Positions 15,705 to 23,772 of a stretch of 64,000 nucleotides of DNA are shown here, piece after piece. This stretch comes from Bacillus sp. sid0103 (GTDB taxonomy: Bacteria > Bacillota > Bacilli > Bacillales_B > DSM-18226), in NCBI RefSeq assembly GCF_019219025.1, contig NZ_JAHUWN010000002.1, positions 310,001-374,000 on the forward strand, read 5' to 3'. Position 1 is the stretch's first letter. Each line of letters begins with the position of its first letter. The notes below the pieces were generated by a model. The model made no database searches. It worked only from the letters and a program-made list of their open reading frames with translations, and had not been told where the DNA came from. The position numbers and the translations under genes are program-made.

Positions 15705-18311
15705 CAATAAGACCCGCACGAGTTTGAGTTCGCCTTTTTGGAGCTGGATGTTGATCTGATTGTCGGCTACACTCACTGCCATTCCTTCAATTTCTTCTTC
15801 TAATATGTTAACAATCTTTGCATCTACGACTAATCTTCCAGGTACGGAGAAATGGAATTCGCCCGCATGCTCGTTTAGATTTCGCAGCATCAATATAAGT
15901 CCATTTCCGTCTTCTGCCGGTTTAATGGACAGTGGGACAACGCCTTCACCACTAGCACTAAAGAGTTCGCCGCTTTCTTCCGCTGGACAATCAACGGCAA
16001 CGTTCATCTCGACCGCACCCGCTGCTGTCACACCGGCTTCATAGGCGTCAACAGGGTTAAACTCACTGAAAGGAGTCAATTCATATGTAAATTGAACTCG
16101 CCCTGGCTGACTAATCCAGAAGTTTGTATCCCAATAATTGTTCATCGGCCACGCAAGTAATAACGGATTTTCTTTCCGTTCAATACGCTTGCTTTCTTTT
16201 CCGAAGTTGAAATCACCGATTTGTACCAATGGTGCATCTGGACAGGCCAGGGTTACTCCCTTCGCCCCATCATAAACAGATACCGTTTGATCCACCGTTA
16301 CCCAGTCGCGGCTAACCGTCCCCATTTGCTCCTGGTCCAGCTCAATAAACATCCCAGCTGAATCAAAATGGCTTCGCCACCCTGCATTTATTGATAAAGG
16401 AAAAGCGAAATAAATCGATTCAGGTGTGCGCACGTCTTCCTTGTCAAGGGAAGCATGCAACTCAATACGAGGGTGTTTCGTCGACAAGGTGATTCTTTGT
16501 TCTAAACGACTAAGCCCCGCTGCCTCCAATTGCATCACAAACGAAACGGTATCCTGTTGTTCCTCTATCTTCCATGAAACCACCCGCTTTGCACCTTCAC
16601 GTTTGTTTATCCAGTCATGATTCCAGACACTGATGCTTTGATTGCCTTTATCAAGGTCGCGCGGGAAGAAGGTTGAACGATGTTCAGGATGATGTAAAGG
16701 ATCGATGCTTTCTCGCACAAATTCAAAGAATGTCCATTCGCTTGTTTCATCCAGCATAGGCCAGTTGCGGGTTTTATCGAAAACCTGTTTTATCCGTCCT
16801 GAAACGGGGTTAAAGGTTAACGTATAAAATGGCGTGTCGATTGTCTCTTCCGTCACCGAATAGCCCATTGCCTCCTGAGAAAATCCTGATGCTTCCAACC
16901 ACAGTTTTTCAAACGGGATTTTTCTCCAAGAAAAGGGAGCAAGTTCCACCGTTCCGAAAGTTTGAACCTTGATTTCATCTTTTCCGTACGGGAGATATTG
17001 TTTGATTCGTGCAGCCGACAAATGGCGGCCCTCTGTCAGATAGTCCTCTGGAATCGCTACTTCCACCTGCTGCGGCACACTTGATGTGTTCACGAGCAGA
17101 ACACCTTCCGGCTTTTCGGATTGGAGCGGATTACCCGCGGCCGCTTCCATCTGCTTTCCTAACACATACGCCGATAAATCCCCCGCTTTGTACGCCATAT
17201 GGGATTTATGGGTTCGCTGAGAATACACCTCAGGATGATCTGGGTCTGTAATTGAAGCTGCGGCACCCCAGGTATGCTCATCATAAAGGTCGGCCTGAAG
17301 TTTCGCCTCACGTTTGACCTGCTCGTACTGTGCTTCAAAATCACCTTGCAGCGTTTCAAGTAATTCTGCTTTTTTCAACCCTTGCTTTGTTCTCCGGTTG
17401 ATCCGGGTTTCTCGCGCTGAACTGCCCGAGCCAAAATTCCAATAATCCGTCCAATCGCCCGAATACACTGGTACATCTTCCAGACGAAGTCCCTTTACGC
17501 GCTCCAGCAGCATTTCAGGAGTGACAAATCGGATCGTTTGCTCATGACCCTCTTCGTTAAACTTCCGAACAAGCGCGGCCAGACCTGGGTCAGGGCAATT
17601 ATTATCGTACAAAGGCGGGTTCGTCGCCGTTAGAAAAATAAAGTCCTGATCATAGCCATTTTCCTCTAAGCGGTTCACATATGCTTGAATTCCCTCTGCC
17701 ATTAAATCCGTACTGGACATCGAGGTGTGAAAGAATTGACTGAACAGCGAATAGTGCTCACCTTGGAAGGTTAATAATTCCCGTTGATCGGGAGTTTCCC
17801 ACCGGAACACGGCTGGACGTTTAAACGGAATCCCGCCAAAATGAACATTGATTCCTGTGATATAGAAATCAACACCCGCATCCAATAAAATTTGACTCAT
17901 TGGCCATGGCTGACCATTGATGTCGTGATTAATTGCCACATTGATAGGAATGCCAAATTTTTCACGTAATTCCTTGATTGGATAGAGCATTCTAGCCATT
18001 TGTTCAGAACTGCATAGTGGCGTGGAATGGACCATCATCGCTGCGATGCTCATTTGCCCATTCCCAAGCAACCGTTTGAACGTTTCAACCCTTTCTTCCG
18101 AAGCGGTTTCCAGCCACTTCAACACAGGATAGGTGGCCTCACACGTCCAGCGAAAGCGGGACTCTTCAGGATAATCAGCCGTTTGGAGACAGAGTTCGAT
18201 TGCTTGATCGATATAATCCTTTTGTAACTCCAGTAGTAATGGTTGTGGATGGGTATATCCGATATCCAGATGACTATGGTGCAAACATAATATTTCTTTT
18301 ATTTTAGCCAT
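15699..18311 (-). CDS. GH38 alpha-mannosidase-like glycoside hydrolase (paralogue A)
   Basis: About 870 residues. I choose the ATG at 18311 (MAKIKEILC) because GAGAGGAG lies eight bases upstream; the longer frame starts inside that ribosome binding site. Glycoside hydrolase family 38 hallmarks: zinc ligands in HSHLDIGYTH (H14, D16) and the predicted nucleophile D130 in INHDINGQPWPM, then a helical middle domain and a beta-sandwich C-terminal domain. GH38 enzymes remove alpha-mannosyl residues with retention. No signal peptide, so it acts in the cytoplasm on imported oligosaccharides. Last gene of the minus-strand ROK, binding protein, permease, permease, GH38 operon. Clearly paralogous to the GH38 genes at 32876 and 36322, but diverged. 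Confidence 0.9.
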   Translation of the reverse strand: MAKIKEILCLHHSHLDIGYTHPQPLLLELQKDYIDQAIELCLQTADYPEESRFRWTCEATYPVLKWLETASEERVETFKRLLGNGQMSIAAMMVHSTPLCSSEQMARMLYPIKELREKFGIPINVAINHDINGQPWPMSQILLDAGVDFYITGINVHFGGIPFKRPAVFRWETPDQRELLTFQGEHYSLFSQFFHTSMSSTDLMAEGIQAYVNRLEENGYDQDFIFLTATNPPLYDNNCPDPGLAALVRKFNEEGHEQTIRFVTPEMLLERVKGLRLEDVPVYSGDWTDYWNFGSGSSARETRINRRTKQGLKKAELLETLQGDFEAQYEQVKREAKLQADLYDEHTWGAAASITDPDHPEVYSQRTHKSHMAYKAGDLSAYVLGKQMEAAAGNPLQSEKPEGVLLVNTSSVPQQVEVAIPEDYLTEGRHLSAARIKQYLPYGKDEIKVQTFGTVELAPFSWRKIPFEKLWLEASGFSQEAMGYSVTEETIDTPFYTLTFNPVSGRIKQVFDKTRNWPMLDETSEWTFFEFVRESIDPLHHPEHRSTFFPRDLDKGNQSISVWNHDWINKREGAKRVVSWKIEEQQDTVSFVMQLEAAGLSRLEQRITLSTKHPRIELHASLDKEDVRTPESIYFAFPLSINAGWRSHFDSAGMFIELDQEQMGTVSRDWVTVDQTVSVYDGAKGVTLACPDAPLVQIGDFNFGKESKRIERKENPLLLAWPMNNYWDTNFWISQPGRVQFTYELTPFSEFNPVDAYEAGVTAAGAVEMNVAVDCPAEESGELFSASGEGVVPLSIKPAEDGNGLILMLRNLNEHAGEFHFSVPGRLVVDAKIVNILEEEIEGMAVSVADNQINIQLQKGELKLVRVLLG

Positions 18312-18338
18312 ATTGCCGACTCCTCTCAATTTATAAAA

Positions 18339-19169
18339 TTAGCCTTTCACGCCGCCGCTGGCTACGCCATCGAGAATTCTTTTCGAGAAAAGAATGAAGA
18401 TGACAAGAATCGGTACCGTTGACATGACAGAAGCAGCTAGTGCCAAATCCATGGTACTGATTAAGTTTTTCGTATATTTAACAACAATTAATGGCAAAGT
18501 TTTATTTTCTTCGCTTTGTAAGAAGATAAGCGGTACGAAGAACTGGTTCCAAATTTGCACTGACATGATGATACAGATCGAAAAGACAACAGGCTTGGCC
18601 ATTGGAAACATAATCTTATAAAAAATCGTCCATTCCCCTGCCCCGTCAATCACAGCTGCCTCATAGATATCCTTTGGCAGTTTGGCAAAAAAATCGGTCA
18701 GCATGAAGACCGGCATCGAGATGCCTGTTCCCAAGATGAGAATAACGGATGCAAACGAGTCAATCAAATGGAAATCTCTCATTAACAAGAAAATCGGAAC
18801 AATTCCCAGTTGGACAGGAAACATCAGCCCTACTAAAAAATAAATTCGTACAAAGTTTCTGCCTTTGAACATGTATCGTCCGAGCCCATACGCGACCATC
18901 GAGGATAATAAGGTAATCACAATAAGGGTTAACACCAACACAATCACACTGTTAAAGAAATACTTTTGGAAGCCGTCATTCACAAATAAACGGACATAAT
19001 TATCGAGCGACAACGATTCGGGAGCACCTAATGTGTTGGAAAGGATGTCAGAGCGAGACCGTAATGAATTGTAGATCATATAGATAAAGATAAACACAGT
19101 ACCCAGTGAGTAAATCCATAACATAATGCGGGCAATGGAAACAGAAGCACCTTTATTTTGATCTATCAC
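18339..19169 (-). CDS. Sugar ABC transporter permease, MalG-like (importer 1)
   Basis: 276 residues with a GTG start next to the stop codon of the upstream permease; AAAGGAGGAATCG within that gene is its ribosome binding site. Six transmembrane segments are expected. The cytoplasmic EAA loop is visible as EAAVIDGAGEWTIFYKIMFP (about 165-184), which docks with the ATPase. CUT1-type carbohydrate importers use a heterodimer of two permeases plus a lipoprotein; all three are encoded here. No ATPase gene is present, so a shared MsmX/UgpC-type ATPase from elsewhere is likely, as is known for bacilli. Confidence 0.93.
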   Translation of the reverse strand: MIDQNKGASVSIARIMLWIYSLGTVFIFIYMIYNSLRSRSDILSNTLGAPESLSLDNYVRLFVNDGFQKYFFNSVIVLVLTLIVITLLSSMVAYGLGRYMFKGRNFVRIYFLVGLMFPVQLGIVPIFLLMRDFHLIDSFASVILILGTGISMPVFMLTDFFAKLPKDIYEAAVIDGAGEWTIFYKIMFPMAKPVVFSICIIMSVQIWNQFFVPLIFLQSEENKTLPLIVVKYTKNLISTMDLALAASVMSTVPILVIFILFSKRILDGVASGGVKG

Positions 19170-20093
19170 TTACGATTCCTCCTTTCGATACATAAGTAGA
19201 ATTTGAATGAGTGCTAAGATGAAAATCATAAAGAACAAGACACAAGCAATGGTTGTCCCCATTCCCATCGAGTTTTCGCTAATCGAGCCGCCAAGTGGAT
19301 TGGAATCTCCAAACGCCATACGATAGAAGAAGAGTGACATCACATCGACACTTCCGTCTATGCCGCCCGAAATGCCGCCGAGAATATAACTGAAATCGAA
19401 AATTGTCATCCCGAAAATATAAGAAATAAGCACAAGGTTCAAAATCGTTACTTTGATTTGCGGAATAATGATGTAAAACAAGCGGCGCCAAAATCCTGCG
19501 CCATCAATGTATGCCGCTTCTAAACTGTCCGTTGCAATCATTTTCATTGCACCCACGAAGAACATCATTCCTACACCGATTCCTGCCCAAGAAATCATCA
19601 GCCACACAATATAGATTCCTAGATTAGGTAACCCCAGCCATGGTTTGGCGTATTCCCCTAGTCCGACAGCCTCGAGGACTTTGTTCACCAACCCAATATT
19701 TGAATCTAGTAAAAGTGTAAAGATAAAGATGATGACAGGTGTTGATATAAATTGCGGAGAAAAAATGGCCGCTTGGAAAATCTGGTACCCTTTTGTTTTT
19801 GAATAAATCATATACGCCATCAAGATTTGAATTGGTATAATCACAATAACCGTTAAGACGAATAGCATCAGACTGTGCTTTAACGCATTCATTAACTGCG
19901 CTAACAATTCTTTATTACTAAACAGTTCCACATAGTTTTGGAACCCAACAAAAGTTTTGGGACCGATTCCGTTCCAATGATACAGACTGATATTAGCCGC
20001 TGCAAAAATCGGATAAATCACAAATACTGTATACAAAAGGAACCCGGGTGCTATAAACAAGATAAACGGTCTTTTCTTAAAAAAGGCAAGCAT
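19170..20093 (-). CDS. Sugar ABC transporter permease, MalF-like (importer 1)
   Basis: About 307 residues. ATG at 20093 (MLAFFKKRPFILFIAPG) is preferred over the GTG three codons upstream because GAGAGGGG then lies eight bases away. MalF-type features: N-terminal transmembrane segment, further segments along the chain and the EAA loop EAAYIDGAGFWRRLFYIIIP near residue 210. It partners with the MalG-like protein encoded directly downstream. A hairpin (20136-20165) separates it from the binding-protein gene. Confidence 0.93.
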   Translation of the reverse strand: MLAFFKKRPFILFIAPGFLLYTVFVIYPIFAAANISLYHWNGIGPKTFVGFQNYVELFSNKELLAQLMNALKHSLMLFVLTVIVIIPIQILMAYMIYSKTKGYQIFQAAIFSPQFISTPVIIFIFTLLLDSNIGLVNKVLEAVGLGEYAKPWLGLPNLGIYIVWLMISWAGIGVGMMFFVGAMKMIATDSLEAAYIDGAGFWRRLFYIIIPQIKVTILNLVLISYIFGMTIFDFSYILGGISGGIDGSVDVMSLFFYRMAFGDSNPLGGSISENSMGMGTTIACVLFFMIFILALIQILLMYRKEES

Positions 20094-20135
20094 TTGTCCC
20101 ACCCCTCTCTTTTATTCATAGTGATGAAATAAATT

Positions 20136-20165
20136 GTCGACTAAGAAGTTCCCCCTTAGTCGACC
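20136..20165 (-). terminator. Intercistronic hairpin after binding-protein gene
   Basis: GTCGACTAAG / CTTAGTCGAC, a ten-base perfect stem without a long T run. In sugar ABC operons such stems usually stabilise or attenuate, so that binding protein is made in excess over permease. A similar stem stands at the same place in importer 2 (41109-41129). Confidence 0.7.
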
Positions 20166-20181
20166 CTTTACGATCTTTAAA

Positions 20182-21444
20182 CTATTTACTTTTTTTGATT
20201 TCATCCATTATCATTTGTGCAGCTTCTTCGCCCGTAATTTTAGACGTCATTAACTTCGGAAGCACATCTGATAATAGTAAGTCCTGTGGCTTAGACTTTT
20301 CATTCGCCACACTAGATAGTACATGATAAATATTATTCCCAACCTTATCAAAGGCAGCTAATTCGCCAACCGTTTCATCTTTTGGTTTAATATCATCTAA
20401 AACAGGGATATTTCCGTTCATGTCTTCAAATACTTGCTGGGATTCTAAACTATTTAAGTATTTAACATACTCCGCTGCTTCTTTTGGATGTTTCGTTTTT
20501 GCTGAAACGGCATACGTATTGAAGTTACTTGGTCCACTTTGAGCGTAGCGGATGCCTTCTTTATTCGGAAGCGCAAAGCGGCCAACTTCCATAGACATAT
20601 CCTTATACACATTGTTGTTCCAAGTTCCATCAATCGTCATCGCAGCTTTACCATTTGTAAATGCAAGCTGGGCACCTGCACCATCGACGGCTTCAAAGTT
20701 TTTGCCATAGTATCCCTTTTTGGCGAAGTCTTGGTATGCGTTGAACGCATCAACCATTTCCTTTGTATCGATATCTTGTTTTCCTTCTTTAATTTGCGTT
20801 AACACATTATCAAATAAGGTAGAACCTAATACTTGAATGAACCAGTAGCGGTCAAAGTCACCTTTACCTCCAAGAGCAAGTGGTGTTTCACCATTGTCTG
20901 CTAATGTCTTGACGATATTTTCGAAATCAGACCAATTCTTTGGTTTATCTAACTTATACTTTGCAAAAATCTCTTTATTATAGTAAATAACAGCATAATC
21001 CAAGAATGAAGGCATTGAGCTGTATAGTTTGCCGTCCACTGTCGCGTAATTGATCGACTCTTCAGGGAAGCGGCTTATATCCATCTTGAACTTATCTAAC
21101 GGAAGCAAGAAGCCATTTTTCGCCATCTCAGCCATTTTCGTTGACTTGTTTCCTTGCACCCAGAATAAATCAGGTAGGGAATCAGACTGAATCGCAACGT
21201 TGATTGAATCAAAGTTCCCCGCATATTGGTAGTCAAGCTTGATGTTTGGGTGTTTCTTCATGAAATCTTCATTAATTTTTTTAAACGGTCCTTCCAGTAC
21301 AGCCTGATTATCGGTATCTCCCCAGACCTTCAATACTACTTGATCTTTCCCATTATTCGACGCACTCTCTTTTGAACAGCCGAATAACATACTCGATAAA
21401 ATCATGAATAAAGCTAAGATTCCAAATACCTTTGCGTTTTTCAT
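20182..21444 (-). CDS. Extracellular sugar-binding lipoprotein, family 1 (importer 1)
   Basis: 420 residues, ATG behind GAGAGGATG. The N-terminal signal sequence ends in lipobox LFGC (C23), so the protein is lipid-anchored on the outer face of the membrane. The rest is a family-1 solute-binding fold: VVLKVWGDTDN (about 35-45), YNKEIFAKYKLDKPKNWSDF (about 150-169), GKAAMTIDGTWNN (about 263-275). It captures an oligosaccharide for the two permeases downstream. The surrounding genes suggest an alpha-mannoside ligand. Confidence 0.92.
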   Translation of the reverse strand: MKNAKVFGILALFMILSSMLFGCSKESASNNGKDQVVLKVWGDTDNQAVLEGPFKKINEDFMKKHPNIKLDYQYAGNFDSINVAIQSDSLPDLFWVQGNKSTKMAEMAKNGFLLPLDKFKMDISRFPEESINYATVDGKLYSSMPSFLDYAVIYYNKEIFAKYKLDKPKNWSDFENIVKTLADNGETPLALGGKGDFDRYWFIQVLGSTLFDNVLTQIKEGKQDIDTKEMVDAFNAYQDFAKKGYYGKNFEAVDGAGAQLAFTNGKAAMTIDGTWNNNVYKDMSMEVGRFALPNKEGIRYAQSGPSNFNTYAVSAKTKHPKEAAEYVKYLNSLESQQVFEDMNGNIPVLDDIKPKDETVGELAAFDKVGNNIYHVLSSVANEKSKPQDLLLSDVLPKLMTSKITGEEAAQMIMDEIKKSK

Positions 21445-21570
21445 TCATTTCATCCTCTCATTTTGTATTTCTGTGTATTTAGATTGGTAAATAACTAGAT
21501 TACTTATGAAATACTCTAGATGAATGCTGCTTGTCACTTGTGATATTTTATTTTTTTTTAAAAGAATCAA

Positions 21571-22524
21571 CTAAATATTGATCATGGTATCTTGTCCCAT
21601 TTGTTTTAATAGGATTGCCTTTGAAAGCCCAATAAATGTGCTGTAGGATGTTTGGTTCGATAATTCAATGATGACGTTTTCATTTTTTAATACGCTTTCT
21701 AGTTCATCCTTAAACAGCTCATGGCTTTTGGCAATTTGTCCCCCGATAACCAATGCATTAGGTTGGAAAGGTTTCATGACCATTACTAGCATTTCTCCTA
21801 ATAACCTTCCGAAGCGACGAAACACCTCTTTTTCATCAGCTTTGCCCGTTCGTGCAGCGTTGGCCATTTCTATTAAGCCTAGATTTGGATTAACATGTAA
21901 TTGCTGGGCAATTCGGAGGATTCCCCTTGTTGACATATAGTCATCGACAATCGACTCGTGGAATGGAAGGCAATACACCCAACCATTCGGAGGAATGTCG
22001 TCACGGTCTTTTATAATCTCTCCATTTTCCATAAAAGCAGAACCCGTGCCATTTCCAAGTGTGAGGTACAACACCCTTTGATATTCCTTCGCTTCACCAA
22101 TGAACCACTCACCCAATGCAAACATATTCACATTGTTTTCAAAGACAATTCGAAACTGTGGAGACACCCGAACCGCAAACACCTTTTGCTGGTGTAAACG
22201 TGCTGTCAGCTCTGTCCGTAAATCCACTCCGTAAAGAGATTCAAATTTATTGACACCACTGATCAAACAAACGCCGTTTACATAATCGAATGGACCAGGG
22301 AAAGCAAAACCAATCCCTTCAATTACCGCATTCTTGTCCATAATTTTTCCAATTTGGCGACAAATGATCTCAACAAAATGAGTCAGGATTTCCTCCCGAT
22401 TCGCACCACTTTTGGATGGAAAATAAGACTCGGTATTCGGGAATATTTCCCCGCGGTCATTTAAGACCACTCCTTTAATAAATAATCCGCCTACATCAAA
22501 TGCAAGATAATAATGATTGTACAA
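21571..22524 (-). CDS. ROK-family protein lacking kinase residues (likely pseudokinase)
   Basis: 317 residues, TTG start behind AGGAGG. The fold is that of ROK sugar kinases: DVGG at 10-13, FAFPGPFDYVNG at 73-84 and LTLGNGTGSAF for phosphate binding. But the phosphate-loop threonine of DxGGT is leucine here (DVGGLFIK), and the catalytic aspartate of the usual ENDAN motif is asparagine (E129-N130-N131-V132-N133). The CxCGxxGC zinc motif is also absent. There is no N-terminal helix-turn-helix, so it is not a NagC/XylR-type repressor. The sister ROK at 25550 keeps DVGGT and END. This one may be a sugar-sensing or partner subunit. It is the first gene of the importer 1 / GH38 A operon. Confidence 0.85.
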   Translation of the reverse strand: MYNHYYLAFDVGGLFIKGVVLNDRGEIFPNTESYFPSKSGANREEILTHFVEIICRQIGKIMDKNAVIEGIGFAFPGPFDYVNGVCLISGVNKFESLYGVDLRTELTARLHQQKVFAVRVSPQFRIVFENNVNMFALGEWFIGEAKEYQRVLYLTLGNGTGSAFMENGEIIKDRDDIPPNGWVYCLPFHESIVDDYMSTRGILRIAQQLHVNPNLGLIEMANAARTGKADEKEVFRRFGRLLGEMLVMVMKPFQPNALVIGGQIAKSHELFKDELESVLKNENVIIELSNQTSYSTFIGLSKAILLKQMGQDTMINI

Positions 22525-22542
22525 TTATTTCACATCCTCCTG

Positions 22543-22558
22543 TGTCTAAGTATAGACA
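22543..22558. promoter_or_regulatory. Dyad TGTCTA-N4-TAGACA, possible operator
   Basis: A perfect six-base inverted repeat with a four-base spacer lies just upstream of the ROK gene and downstream of its candidate promoter (TTGAAC at 22620-22625 and TATAAA at 22597-22602 on the minus strand, 17-bp spacer). It could be bound by the AraC-type regulator encoded divergently. Confidence 0.4.
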
Positions 22559-22641
22559 GACCTAGAGATATCGTCTTTACGAATATGCGTCATATTTTTA
22601 TAAAATGAAGACACAGATTGTTCAAAAGTTCTACCCATTCC

Positions 22642-22669
22642 TTGACAAACATCCGCGACGCTTTACTAT
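22642..22669 (+). promoter_or_regulatory. Candidate sigma-A promoter of araC-type gene
   Basis: TTGACA (22642-22647) and TACTAT (22664-22669) with a 16-bp spacer, 60 bases before the GTG start of the AraC-family gene. Confidence 0.5.
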
Positions 22670-22728
22670 TAATATAGAGAAAACGTTCAGGCAGCCAGCT
22701 TAAACTATGAGGAAATGAGGGACAGCCC

Positions 22729-23619
22729 GTGGAATTTACACAAAGTCAATTACTTAAAGGGAATACCTTATTAAACCAGCAAGCCGCTTATATTAAGGGG
22801 ACAGACGTATCTTTATATGTCCACTACTGGGGTGGAGAAACCGCCCTAAAAACAAATATGCTACATAAGCACTCTTTTTTCGAAATCTGCTATATCGTTA
22901 GCGGCAAAGGAATTTATATAGAAAACGGACAAGAATTTCCCTTGTCAGCTGGGACACTTTTCGTATCACGTCCGCAAATAAAACACAAAATTATCAGCCA
23001 AGAGGATTTGTACATATTATTTGTCGCCTTCGAACCGATTTATGAAGAATCGTCCCAGGCAGGAAAGGAATTGTTTCAACGTTTGTCTACTGTTGAACCC
23101 TTCCTGATTACCTTCGAAGACGAAGCATTGATTGCCCTGATGTGGAAAGTGCTGCTTATGCAGGCCCAGCATTCTACAAATTACATCCATGATACCCTGA
23201 TTTCGCCGAGCTGTTCCTTAATCGTATCGTTAGCCGAGCAATTTTTGAAAGATAACGATCCCGCAAAGGACCTGAAGAACCAACCCGTCTCAACCACACT
23301 TGTTCACCGAGCCAAATTATATATCAGGGACAACCTGTCCCAGCCACTTCGCTTAAAAGATGTGGCGGACAATCTCCATATATCTAGCCGGCATCTGTCC
23401 CGCTTGTTTACGGAGGAATTAGGGGTAACCTTTACCCAATATGTTCGGAACGAACGAATTAATCTAGCAACCATCCTGTTATCGACTACAGACTTATCGA
23501 TCAAATCTATTTCCGTCGAAACCGGATTTGAAACCGTCCATTATTTCACGACTGTTTTCAAAGAAGTCATTGGCGTGACCCCAGGGGAATTTAACAAGCA
23601 GCTTACGACTCATAATTAG
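22729..23619 (+). CDS. AraC-family transcriptional regulator with cupin sensor domain
   Basis: 296 residues, GTG start. The N-terminal domain (about 20-110) has the cupin pattern LHKHSFFEICYIVSGKG, then LSAGTLFVSRPQIKH. The C-terminal AraC double helix-turn-helix spans about 190-290: LRLKDVADNLHISSRHLSRL for the first motif and IKSISVETGFETVHYFTTVF (about 260-279) with a final GVTPGEF for the second. It should sense a sugar and control the divergent GH38/ABC operon and the PMI-ROK pair that follows it. A terminator follows, so PMI has its own promoter. Confidence 0.9.
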   Translation: MEFTQSQLLKGNTLLNQQAAYIKGTDVSLYVHYWGGETALKTNMLHKHSFFEICYIVSGKGIYIENGQEFPLSAGTLFVSRPQIKHKIISQEDLYILFVAFEPIYEESSQAGKELFQRLSTVEPFLITFEDEALIALMWKVLLMQAQHSTNYIHDTLISPSCSLIVSLAEQFLKDNDPAKDLKNQPVSTTLVHRAKLYIRDNLSQPLRLKDVADNLHISSRHLSRLFTEELGVTFTQYVRNERINLATILLSTTDLSIKSISVETGFETVHYFTTVFKEVIGVTPGEFNKQLTTHN

Positions 23620-23627
23620 AAACCAAG

Positions 23628-23653
23628 GGCCTTCCATTTTTGGAAGGTCCTTT
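23628..23653 (+). terminator. Rho-independent terminator after araC-type gene
   Basis: Stem GGCCTTCCA / TGGAAGGTCC with a short T loop, then TTTACG. It isolates the regulator gene from the PMI gene. Confidence 0.7.
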
Positions 23654-23696
23654 ACGATTTTCCCTCAGATGTCCTCTTTTTGAAAAAACATGACTC

Positions 23697-23734
23697 GCTT
23701 ATGTAAATACATAAGCATCTTCCACAGATATACT
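23697..23734 (+). promoter_or_regulatory. Palindrome GCTTATGT-AAAT-ACATAAGC with downstream -10 box
   Basis: A perfect eight-base inverted repeat (23697-23716) sits where a -35 box would be for the good -10 sequence TATACT (23729-23734). There is no clear -35, so activator dependence is suggested. The nearest regulator is the AraC-family protein encoded just upstream. It precedes the PMI gene start by about 40 bases. Confidence 0.5.
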
Positions 23735-23772
23735 GAACGTAGAATAAGATTGAAATGGGAGGAATTACGTTC

